Source of the DNA: CAYTES01 sp964436935
GTDB taxonomy: Bacteria > Patescibacteriota > Gracilibacteria > UBA1369 > UBA12473
Direction of reading: 5' to 3'
Assembly (NCBI GenBank): GCA_964436935.1
Contig: CAYTES010000005.1
Location: 1-45,278 of the forward strand
Length of the DNA: 45,278 bases
Below the pieces are notes generated by a model that was given only the letters and a program-made list of their open reading frames with translations, was not told the DNA's origin and made no database searches. Positions 8,009 through 15,314 of this stretch are shown piece by piece. The translations under genes were made by a program, and so were the position numbers. Position 1 is the first letter of the stretch; each line of letters begins with the position of its first letter.

Positions 8009-9844
8009 ATGTCTAAAAAAAGTGTGAAAAATCTTTGGGACAATTTAAAGATAAAACCGGGCTCAACACGACAGGTTGTCGATACCGCTTACAAAAAATT
8101 ACCTGCCGTCGCCCGTAACGACGCAGACATTCGATTGGCATGGCAAATTTTACGAGACCCTTATTATTCCCGATTGTATCAATACCGTGGATCCATCCCC
8201 CATCTCTATGATGCCGGTTTTTTTGATGACCGGAGAGATTCCTCCTATGACAATCAAAAGAGAGAAAACCCACATTGGCTCGTGACGCCTACCCAAAAAA
8301 TCAGCCGACGCATTCAAGACCTTCATACCGATAAAAAATCCACTGAATACGATAAAAAACCATTCATTGTCCTACTCACCACCGGAGGATTTTCGCCGCT
8401 TCATCGAGGCCATATCGAAATGATGGAATTGGCGAAAGAGGACCTGGAAAAACGTGGATTCCTTGTTGTTGGAGGGTATGTTTCCCCTTCGCATGATGTC
8501 TATATTTCAAAAAAATATGCTCATCGAGATTACCCTCATAGTGCAGACCGCATCACCGCCTGTCGAAAAATGTTATCCTTGAATGATTGGCTCATGGTCG
8601 ACCCCTGGGAGTCAGTCCACAATTCAATTGAAATCCGTTTTACCGAGGTGATTGAACGACTTAAAAAATATCTTCGACGCCATATCGTCCTCCCCAACGG
8701 TCGATCCCTTCAAGTTTTTTATGTATTTGGAAGCGATAATGCGTCCTTTGCCTATGCTTTTCTCGGCAAAGGTCATGCGATTTGCATTCAGCGCCCCGGG
8801 CACATCAAAACATTCAAAAAAATAGCTAACGATCCCATTTTTAGAAACAAAAAAAATATTATTTTTAGCTCATTTGGCACGGCAAAGCCAGGAATTACTT
8901 CCAGCTCGATTCGCCAAAGTACAATCGGCGATAAATTATCCGCCATATCAGACTTATCCGCACCTCCACAAAAAGTGCATTATTTTATCCGCGACGAGGA
9001 AGATTGGGCGATACATCCCTGGATGTCTTTTTGTGATAAAAAAATTCTATTTGATTCCAAAGAACATTTCTTATCACAGTTAACCCTCCTATTCAGAAGC
9101 ACCTTTCAATGCACTAAAATTCCGAGTCAAACCAAAATTCTTTCCGTGCACTTACTCCATTTGAGTCAACAGATTCAATCGCTTAAAAAGCTGCGATCAA
9201 AAATTCCCCTATTGAATATGGATGTATGCATCCGAGATCACTTCAATTTAGACATTGGCCGTGCATTTGCGGTAAGCGATTTCCAGAATCAAATGGAAAA
9301 ACTTGTCAGTCGTCCGGGTTCAGATTCACTCGAAAAACAATTCAAAAAAATTCCCAAAGGGGAATACACGCTTATCGATGATGATCTTGCTTCGGGACAA
9401 ACCCTAAAAGGACTTTTATCGATTCTCCCTCCTCGCATCAAAATTGAAAATATAGTGCTACTTTCCCAATTTTATGCCCTAAAAAATCCTTTTGATATTG
9501 TGGATTGTCGCGACTTTATTTTTGGATCCCGAGAATCGGGACTGCTTGTGATATTGCCCAATGGGAAAATCGCGCGTGCCCCGTATGTTCAACCCTATGT
9601 TTCGCTCGTCACTCGAGCCAAATTACCCGCCTCTCATGAGACTCATTTCTCCATACAATTATGGAAACTCAATGAAGAATTATTTAAAAACCTGGATTAC
9701 CCCCTCACCCTCGGACAAATGCACACCGGATTTCAAATTCTTATGAACTATGTCGGGTTTAAAGAAAGCACCCCCATGACTTCGATCTGCCGATGGCACC
9801 TCGAGCGCCTGGAGGAAAATACCGAAGGCGTCATAACATTTTAA
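8009..9844 (+). CDS. Three-domain protein: J-like domain, eukaryote-type NMN adenylyltransferase, phosphoribosyltransferase
   Basis: Residues 5-60 resemble a DnaJ J-domain (LWDNLKIKPGSTRQVVDTAYKKL then ADIRLAWQILRDPYYSRLYQ in its last helix), but the HPD motif is absent. Residues 118-310 form a nucleotidyltransferase: TTGGFSPLHRGHIEMM replaces GxFxPxHxGH, SSSIRQS is the ISSTxIR equivalent, and GYVSPSHDVY plus LMVDPWES resemble animal and fungal NMNATs (ISPVGDAY, VDTWES) more than bacterial NadD. Residues about 370-560 hold a type I phosphoribosyltransferase PRPP loop, YTLIDDDLASGQT (455-466). With nadE directly upstream, I infer a role in making or salvaging NAD: the PRTase could make the mononucleotide and the NMNAT the dinucleotide. 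Known nicotinate/nicotinamide PRTases belong to a different fold, so the PRTase substrate is open. The 3' end overlaps the convergent radical SAM gene by 14 nt. Confidence 0.7.
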   Translation: MSKKSVKNLWDNLKIKPGSTRQVVDTAYKKLPAVARNDADIRLAWQILRDPYYSRLYQYRGSIPHLYDAGFFDDRRDSSYDNQKRENPHWLVTPTQKISRRIQDLHTDKKSTEYDKKPFIVLLTTGGFSPLHRGHIEMMELAKEDLEKRGFLVVGGYVSPSHDVYISKKYAHRDYPHSADRITACRKMLSLNDWLMVDPWESVHNSIEIRFTEVIERLKKYLRRHIVLPNGRSLQVFYVFGSDNASFAYAFLGKGHAICIQRPGHIKTFKKIANDPIFRNKKNIIFSSFGTAKPGITSSSIRQSTIGDKLSAISDLSAPPQKVHYFIRDEEDWAIHPWMSFCDKKILFDSKEHFLSQLTLLFRSTFQCTKIPSQTKILSVHLLHLSQQIQSLKKLRSKIPLLNMDVCIRDHFNLDIGRAFAVSDFQNQMEKLVSRPGSDSLEKQFKKIPKGEYTLIDDDLASGQTLKGLLSILPPRIKIENIVLLSQFYALKNPFDIVDCRDFIFGSRESGLLVILPNGKIARAPYVQPYVSLVTRAKLPASHETHFSIQLWKLNEELFKNLDYPLTLGQMHTGFQILMNYVGFKESTPMTSICRWHLERLEENTEGVITF

Positions 9845-10997
9845 AACCAGATTCGCCTCGTTCCATGACTCCGCCAGGAACCGCACCCAGAAATGACTCA
9901 ACGCGTTCCACAAAATTTTTATTTTCCCACAGTGTGGACTCTTCCTGTAAAAATTTCTGATAATCGGAAAGACAAACACAGGCCATAGAATCGAGCGCTT
10001 TAAACTCTCTTTTTTCGTTAAATTTTTCTATGGCTTTGATGATTTTCTCGGTACAAAGATTACAATTCTCTGCACAGAATGAATCCTTGTTTTTTTCTTT
10101 TTTTAATTCTGACAGAGCCACTCTTGGAAGATTAATGCGACCGAGATCCAGTTGCCGACTTCGTCTAAGGATTTCCAGGATGGACCACAAGCGAGGGGGA
10201 GAGAATTTCCCGGTTTGAGCCAAAAGGTAGGCGACGGTCCCCGGTGCAACACGTGTGGGACAGAGCACAATATCCTTTATCCCCAAACCATACACATACT
10301 CAATGGAATTTATTGCATCTTCAATGGCCTCCCTTTCATTTAAAAAAGGAGGTTTTATCATCAAAAAAACCGACGCATTGTAATCATTTTTTACCAACAA
10401 CTCCACCGCCCGTTCAAAATGAAATTGCGTACAGGGACTATTGATCAAGACCTCTCTTATGATTTGATTGGAAGATTGTAATCCAATGAGTACCGAAAGT
10501 TTTTTATCCCCCATGGTCTGCTTGGCCTCTTTTATTTTTTGATCATCAATGAATTGCGGAAGAGACTCCACCACCAATAGAGAAGCCTTACTTTTTTTCA
10601 TCCGTCCATAAATATGGTGACGAACCTTTGCGGGGATTTCATTATCGAAAAAGAAATTCCCGTTATTGTAAATCGTAATTAGTTCATAATTATCAATGGA
10701 ATCCCCTAAAAATGCAGATTCAAACTGAGAAATGAGTTCTTCTTCTGTGATGCGTCGTGTTGGATCCAGAGATTCGTTGGGCAACGGGCACATACTACAA
10801 AATCCCACCGTGCACCCTCGCGACAATAAAACGATTCTTTTGCGCTTGTAATGCCTATCCTCTAAAAAAACGACGTCATTTTGAGAAGACTGCGGGACAA
10901 AAAGATTCGCCTCTTCCGAAATGATGTTTTTGCGTAGTTTTCGAGCTAGAATCGTAAGTTTTTGCCGAAGTTTGGCCATAGAGTGAAAACCCCTCAT
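9831..10997 (-). CDS. Radical SAM enzyme with extra C-terminal cysteine cluster
   Basis: The cluster-binding motif is RGCTVGFCSMCPLP (residues about 61-72), a CX4CX2C arrangement seen in Elp3-like and TIGR01210/RaSEA-like radical SAM proteins rather than the commoner CX3CX2C. YNNGNFFFDNEIP corresponds to the glycine-rich SAM-binding strand, and SVLIGLQSSNQIIREVLINSPCT and VCPTRVAPGT are typical later strands. Near residues 306-315 a second cluster (FCAENCNLC) and then MACVCLSDY could bind another Fe-S centre or zinc. The reaction is unknown; tRNA modification is possible by family resemblance but unsupported by context. The start could be the ATG at 10997 or at 10979 (MAKLRQK). It is convergent with the NMNAT fusion gene. 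Confidence 0.7.
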   Translation of the reverse strand: MRGFHSMAKLRQKLTILARKLRKNIISEEANLFVPQSSQNDVVFLEDRHYKRKRIVLLSRGCTVGFCSMCPLPNESLDPTRRITEEELISQFESAFLGDSIDNYELITIYNNGNFFFDNEIPAKVRHHIYGRMKKSKASLLVVESLPQFIDDQKIKEAKQTMGDKKLSVLIGLQSSNQIIREVLINSPCTQFHFERAVELLVKNDYNASVFLMIKPPFLNEREAIEDAINSIEYVYGLGIKDIVLCPTRVAPGTVAYLLAQTGKFSPPRLWSILEILRRSRQLDLGRINLPRVALSELKKEKNKDSFCAENCNLCTEKIIKAIEKFNEKREFKALDSMACVCLSDYQKFLQEESTLWENKNFVERVESFLGAVPGGVMERGESGFKML

Positions 10998-11099
10998 TAT
11001 GTGATGAGTACCACTAGTTTACATGATATCGCATTTTATTCATCCAATTCATTAATCAATATTGAACTGGAAGCTAATGCATATTTAATCTGATCAATG

Positions 11100-11687
11100 C
11101 TACACTCTCCCCATCTTCCTCCTGGAATCAAAATTTAGATTATGAACCGCGTACTTAAGCAAAGCCATTTTATAAACTTTAAATTCATTCTTTATCGGAC
11201 TAACCAGCAAATATTGATCTCTTAAAACTTTTATGGATTCATACATTTTCAAAAATCTTATATCTTGAGCAATAAATGCCAATTTTTCAGGAAGCCTTGA
11301 AGGGTGGGGCAACCGCATGTTACCAAGAATAAATTCTTCAAATCGTAAAAGATTTTCGAAATCTTCTGCTCTAAACTCTTTAGACATCACAAACTTAATA
11401 TCATTCTCCATCTTTACAAAATCTTTCACCAACGGATGTTCTCCCGCATGGGTCCAATCGATTACCCAACAATTATCTTTTGAATCTGTAATGATATTGG
11501 CAAAATTTAAATCTCCATGTGAAAGGGAAAAAGTCGTCGACACTTCCTCCTGTGCGGAAACAACTCTTTTAAATCCATCCATCATGGATTCGATGTCGAT
11601 GGAATTGAGCCACTCATCTTCTCGGGAAAGTTCCTTAGACCATCCAATAATCATTCCATCGCATAAAAAATCCGGAAGTCTTAACAA
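11100..11687 (-). pseudogene. C-terminal fragment of an APH-like kinase
   Basis: The frame encodes only the C-lobe of an aminoglycoside-phosphotransferase-like kinase: FSLSHGDLNFANII (catalytic loop), CWVIDWTHAG (metal-binding Asp), then VKMENDIKFVMSKEF. It aligns closely with the end of the complete protein at 25451-27328 (HRDLNFANHML, WFIDWANCG, AKMENEIKFVMSKEF and the last 100 residues). The N-lobe with its nucleotide-binding loop and Lys is missing, and the frame is closed by TAA just upstream of a TTG at 11687. An intrinsic-terminator-like hairpin overlaps that TTG; an ATG at 11654 is the alternative start. I read it as a truncated duplicate, probably inactive, although the motifs left are undamaged and a stand-alone function is not excluded. 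Confidence 0.6.
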
Positions 11688-11693
11688 CTTCCG
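11664..11693 (-). terminator. Intrinsic-terminator-like hairpin inside the kinase fragment
   Basis: Read on the minus strand, CGGAAGT and ACTTCCG (7 bp) enclose the loop TGTTAAG and are followed by GATTTTTTAT. No intact minus-strand gene lies immediately upstream, so it may be a relic of whatever preceded the truncated kinase. Confidence 0.5.
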
Positions 11694-11778
11694 TCTTTAA
11701 CGTGGTGATCGTAGTTAATGCTCATTGTGATTCCTCATTCACTTTTAAATCTTTTGCCGCATACTATATAGTTGCCCC

Positions 11779-13599
11779 ATGATCAACGAAAAAATCCCGC
11801 ATATCGTCCTCGATCCTTTGATGAAAAAAGTGCTGATCAAAGAACTTGAATTGAGAGCGATAAAAACGCTTCACTCCTCGAAAAATTCTCATTTGCAATT
11901 TTCGAATGGCCGAGAGGAACACAGGATCAAAATAAAAACCCTGCAAAAAATTTCCCCAAAGAGCATTAAAAATAAAGCAAAAAATCTTGCGCTCGATACG
12001 TTGATTCGTTTTCGCATCACAGCCTGTCAAAACGGTTTTCTTTCCATTCTATTTTTCCCGCCTCCTCAAATCGAAGGCGATGGAAAACATTCGATTGATG
12101 CCTTGATTCGGATTAAAAAATTGGCTTTGGATTCTGCCAAGAAAAATAAGTATTTAAAACAAAAAGGATTATCTCCACACACGATCCCTGGACCGGGCGA
12201 AGTGGTTTATCTTTATTCCCCGAATGATGCCCTTGGGCACACCCAACCGATCGAGGTCACTCCCATTGCATCGGACTTCTTTAAAACGTTGATGTTCACT
12301 CTTTTAAAAAAATCCGAATTTCCCTACATGACGATGGATCTGTGGACAGAGGATATCACGCAAGAATCCGCTCCTTATGCGGTGGGAACGCCGATTCCCT
12401 CCCTCGATTTTGCACTCCATCAAAACTGCGGCGAACCTCTTTTTGAACAGCTCATCAATGCCTTCATTTCCTTTCTTTTTCCGGAAATTGAAATTTCGGA
12501 ATATGGCAGATACAAGCGAGTGCCCATCCTTCACAACACACTGAATACTTTTCCGAAATTGGCACGGCATTTCGAAAAAAAACTCCCTCAATCCTGGTGG
12601 TTTAAACCGGTTGCCGTGGAGATTGAGATGAATACCATTTGCAACCTACGATGCACGGGATGTGCCATCATTGAAGACATTGAAAAAGCCAATAAAGGAT
12701 TCAATCCCGAAGAAATCCTTGGCCTATTGAATGCCTGCAATGAAACCAGTATTTACACCTATTCCATCACCGGAGGAGAACCTTTTTTGTTGTTGAACGA
12801 ACTGTGCACCATCGTTGAAAAAAGCCCTCTGGATATCTTTAAAATTCAAACCAACGGCACAAGATTCTCCAGCATGGAAATAGCCGAACAAATGCTCACC
12901 CAACTTAAAAAGGCGGGATTTGGAGTAAAAAATAAGTATGTAAAACCTTCCATCAACTGTTCGTTTGGCATGCAAAACCAAGCGGGAGCGCCCCTGGAAT
13001 GCCTTGTTTTCTTAACGCATGCTTTTTTAAATATCCTTGGAGACTCCGCGCAACTGGGCCTTAATCTATTGCCCTATCCCGGCGATGATGGAGAAAAAAT
13101 ATTGCAAGAACTGTCCACCCTTTATAAAAAAATCACCGGGGAACCCTACCCCTTCGAAAGGGTTCGACTTCATCAATTTTACATGGAGCATACTCCCCGT
13201 CTGGCGGAGAAAAAACTCATTCCCCTGGGACAAATTTCCATTCGAGACAAAATCAATCAGCTGAGCGAAGATTATGTGTGTTTTAATTTTAGTCAAAAAG
13301 AAATGGACACCCCCGTGCCCCGCATTCTCATTCGTTCTGATGGCGTGCTTTATCCATGTGCCTGCTTTGGTTTGGCCACTCCGGCGGGCAATGTGCATCA
13401 CAATTCGTTACATGAACTGCTTGAACGGGTTCAAAAAAATGAGCTCCTGCGCCTCGTTGAAGAAAAGGGACTTCGGGGGCTTCTGCAAGAAATGGAAAAA
13501 AGAAATCCGGGAATAGGGGATCAAAAAACTCCGATCGAAGCGAGCATATGTAAGGCCTGTCGCACCTTGCGTGAGACCGATACCCCGTGTGGCAACTAG
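11779..13599 (+). CDS. Radical SAM enzyme fused to a degenerate ATP-grasp domain
   Basis: Residues 1-240 align with the C-terminal two thirds of the ATP-grasp ligase encoded next door (13724): ITACQNGFLSILF/LTVTQNGFFAAVH, IEGDGKHSIDALI/VVGDGKKTIRQLI, YLKQKGLS/YLAKKGLS, DLWTEDI/DLITEDI, and FLFPE/LIFPE. The metal- and ATP-binding CEINPAPG of the ligase has become VGTPIPSLD here, so this half is probably a binding module, not an enzyme. From residue 280 follows a radical SAM domain: CNLRCTGC (CX3CX2C, 288-295), TGGEPFLL, then a C-terminal Cys region (YPCACFG, CKACRTL, PCGN) like SPASM-type auxiliary cluster sites. Such proteins often modify ribosomal peptides. A 17-codon ORF with a good ribosome binding site follows 27 nt downstream, and the intact ligase after it. 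Confidence 0.75.
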   Translation: MINEKIPHIVLDPLMKKVLIKELELRAIKTLHSSKNSHLQFSNGREEHRIKIKTLQKISPKSIKNKAKNLALDTLIRFRITACQNGFLSILFFPPPQIEGDGKHSIDALIRIKKLALDSAKKNKYLKQKGLSPHTIPGPGEVVYLYSPNDALGHTQPIEVTPIASDFFKTLMFTLLKKSEFPYMTMDLWTEDITQESAPYAVGTPIPSLDFALHQNCGEPLFEQLINAFISFLFPEIEISEYGRYKRVPILHNTLNTFPKLARHFEKKLPQSWWFKPVAVEIEMNTICNLRCTGCAIIEDIEKANKGFNPEEILGLLNACNETSIYTYSITGGEPFLLLNELCTIVEKSPLDIFKIQTNGTRFSSMEIAEQMLTQLKKAGFGVKNKYVKPSINCSFGMQNQAGAPLECLVFLTHAFLNILGDSAQLGLNLLPYPGDDGEKILQELSTLYKKITGEPYPFERVRLHQFYMEHTPRLAEKKLIPLGQISIRDKINQLSEDYVCFNFSQKEMDTPVPRILIRSDGVLYPCACFGLATPAGNVHHNSLHELLERVQKNELLRLVEEKGLRGLLQEMEKRNPGIGDQKTPIEASICKACRTLRETDTPCGN

Positions 13600-13679
13600 G
13601 AGCTGCTCACATACAAGGAGTTTGTAATGGCAAATCTCATAATGGGTGTCTGGATTCGAGGCATTGTGAACAGCTCCTA
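13597..13679. repeat. 15-bp imperfect inverted repeat enclosing the mini-gene
   Basis: TAGGAGCTGCTCACA (13597-13611) and TGTGAACAGCTCCTA (13665-13679) are complementary with one mismatch, 53 nt apart. The left arm begins with the stop codon of the radical SAM gene and the right arm ends in the stop codon of the 17-codon ORF. It could be a long RNA stem or the ends of a tiny mobile element. No matching target-site duplication is visible and I saw no second copy in the window. Confidence 0.7.
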
Positions 13680-13680
13680 A
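13627..13680 (+). CDS. 17-aa peptide ORF, candidate precursor or small regulator peptide
   Basis: AAGGAG (13615-13620) precedes an ATG by 6 nt, and the frame encodes MANLIMGVWIRGIVNSS before TAA. Most genes in this window lack a Shine-Dalgarno sequence, so this strong site stands out. The GGAG sits in the loop of a 5-bp hairpin (TACAA/TTGTA) ending right before the ATG. The ORF lies between an ATP-grasp-radical SAM fusion and an ATP-grasp ligase, the kind of enzymes that modify short ribosomal peptides. The last codons form one arm of the inverted repeat. A chance ORF in an intergenic repeat is the main alternative. The peptide matches no family I know. Confidence 0.4.
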   Translation: MANLIMGVWIRGIVNSS

Positions 13681-13708
13681 ATCATTCCTTCTCCGCCGCT
13701 ACCATCCA

Positions 13709-13717
13709 TGCTAGTAT
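13709..13717 (+). promoter_or_regulatory. Extended -10 promoter for the ATP-grasp gene
   Basis: TGCTAGTAT is a TGn-extended -10 box ending 6 nt before the ATG at 13724. No clear -35 is seen. The 6-nt spacing matches other probable leaderless starts in this window. Confidence 0.4.
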
Positions 13718-13723
13718 CCTTCC

Positions 13724-14743
13724 ATGAAAATAAAGCTTCCCGACATTCACTTCAACAGCCAACTCCTTTTTAAAGAAATGGAGCGTCGCGGGATTTCGGT
13801 TCAACACTTGAAAGGGACCCGTGTCCTTCTGGCCCGATTCAAACAACACCAAGAATGGATTGATGATACGGATTTGAGCGTAATGCCCGCGCCTGTTCGG
13901 TATATTTTGGATGACAAATGGGCCACGAAAAAACTCCTCAAACACCTTAAATTCCCTATTGCAGAAGGGAAGATTTTTCGATGGGTGGATATTAAAAAAG
14001 CCAAAAAATATGCGGAGAGCCGACTTCCGGTGGTGCTTAAACCGGTGCACGGTTCCCAAGGAAAAGGGGTGCGTGTCCTTCTCGACAGTGTGGAAGAACT
14101 GGAACGCGAATTTTTCAGATTGTCGCAAGAGTGGGGCGACGAGTATGATTTTTTACTGGAGCGACATATTTTTGGAGGAGAATTTCGTTTGACGGTAACC
14201 CAAAACGGCTTTTTCGCCGCCGTTCATCGTGCGTGCCCCCGAGTGGTGGGCGATGGAAAAAAGACCATTCGTCAATTGATCGAGCAAGAAAATGACCGCC
14301 GCATGTATCCCCGTAAAAATTGCCTCTGCATGATTTGGACCGATGACGGAGAAGTCGACCGGTATCTGGCTAAAAAAGGCCTTTCACTCGATCATGTGCT
14401 CCGGAAAGGGCAATCGGAATATGTTCGGGCCAATTCCAACGTGTGTACCGGAGCGGAATGTATCGACGTGACCGACCTTGTCGATCCTTTCTATAAAGCA
14501 CTTGCCTTTAAAATTCTGAACGCGATTCCCGGTTTACCCTATTGCGGCATTGACTTGATCACCGAAGACATCAGTCGTTACGATAAAAATACCGCTTATA
14601 CCCTTTGTGAAATCAACCCTGCGCCCGGCCTGTCCCTGCACACCCATCCCAGCAGCGGGAAATCAAGACCTTTGCCTAAAGCGTTGATTGATTTGATTTT
14701 CCCGGAAACAGCGGATAAAGTGATACCTAATGAGTCCTATTGA
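13724..14743 (+). CDS. ATP-grasp ligase, cyanophycin-synthetase/glutathione-synthetase-like
   Basis: ATP-grasp ligases join a carboxylate, activated as acyl-phosphate, to an amine or thiol. The 339-aa protein has the ATP-binding Lys and flexible loop (VVLKPVHGSQGKGV, residues about 102-116), HIFGGEFRLTV, the motif CPRVVGDGKKTIRQLIEQEN typical of cyanophycin synthetase and GshF ATP-grasp domains, and the Mg-binding CEINPAPGLSLH near 296. It lacks any Mur-ligase or other fused domain. Substrates are unknown; a peptide or amino-acid ligation is the natural guess. The neighbouring 11779 gene contains a decayed copy of this domain, so the pair may work together on one substrate. Its last 14 nt overlap the pnuC start. 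Confidence 0.8.
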   Translation: MKIKLPDIHFNSQLLFKEMERRGISVQHLKGTRVLLARFKQHQEWIDDTDLSVMPAPVRYILDDKWATKKLLKHLKFPIAEGKIFRWVDIKKAKKYAESRLPVVLKPVHGSQGKGVRVLLDSVEELEREFFRLSQEWGDEYDFLLERHIFGGEFRLTVTQNGFFAAVHRACPRVVGDGKKTIRQLIEQENDRRMYPRKNCLCMIWTDDGEVDRYLAKKGLSLDHVLRKGQSEYVRANSNVCTGAECIDVTDLVDPFYKALAFKILNAIPGLPYCGIDLITEDISRYDKNTAYTLCEINPAPGLSLHTHPSSGKSRPLPKALIDLIFPETADKVIPNESY

Positions 14744-15314
14744 AATTGTTGCCACCATCTTTGGGTTAGCCAGTGTGTACTTCACGGTAAAACAGAATAT
14801 TTGGTGTTGGCCGACCGGTTTGGTGATGGTTTTCCTTTATATTTTTATTTTTTACGGCGCGAAACTGTATTCGGATGCGTTGCTCCAGGTGATTTATATT
14901 TTCATGCAAATCTACGGTTGGTACCATTGGGTTTATGGCGATAAAGAGCGCAAAAGCTTGCCCGTTTCTCGCCTAAGTCATCAACAATCGCGCCTATGGG
15001 GCCTGGTTGCCGTTGTGGGAACCGCAGGATGGGGTTATTTCATGATCAACAATACCGACGCCAGTTTTCCTTATGCAGATGCCTTCATCGTGGTGCTGAG
15101 TCTTATCGCGCAATGGTTCTTGGCCCGAAAAATATTGGAAAGCTGGGTGCTCTGGATCATCGTGGATGTGGTGGCGGTCTATGTTTATTTTTCAAAGGAG
15201 CTGTACCCCACCTCAATTCTGTACATTGTGTTTTTCTTTTTAGCGATCAAAGGACTTCTTGAATGGAAAACGTCTTTCAAAAAACAGGCTCCGGTCCCCG
15301 GACACGTGGCTTAG
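14730..15314 (+). CDS. pnuC: Nicotinamide riboside transporter PnuC
   Basis: PnuC is a SWEET-like membrane carrier that imports nicotinamide riboside by facilitated diffusion; internal phosphorylation by NadR traps it. The protein is 194 aa with six or seven hydrophobic segments and has the family signatures QNIWCWPTGLV (near residue 23), FMQIYGWYHWVYG (about 58-70), and WFLARKILESWVLWIIVDVVAVYVY. The start overlaps the ATP-grasp gene by 14 nt and the following nadR by 52 nt, so translational coupling is likely. It completes an import-plus-adenylation route with the next gene. Confidence 0.92.
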   Translation: MSPIEIVATIFGLASVYFTVKQNIWCWPTGLVMVFLYIFIFYGAKLYSDALLQVIYIFMQIYGWYHWVYGDKERKSLPVSRLSHQQSRLWGLVAVVGTAGWGYFMINNTDASFPYADAFIVVLSLIAQWFLARKILESWVLWIIVDVVAVYVYFSKELYPTSILYIVFFFLAIKGLLEWKTSFKKQAPVPGHVA

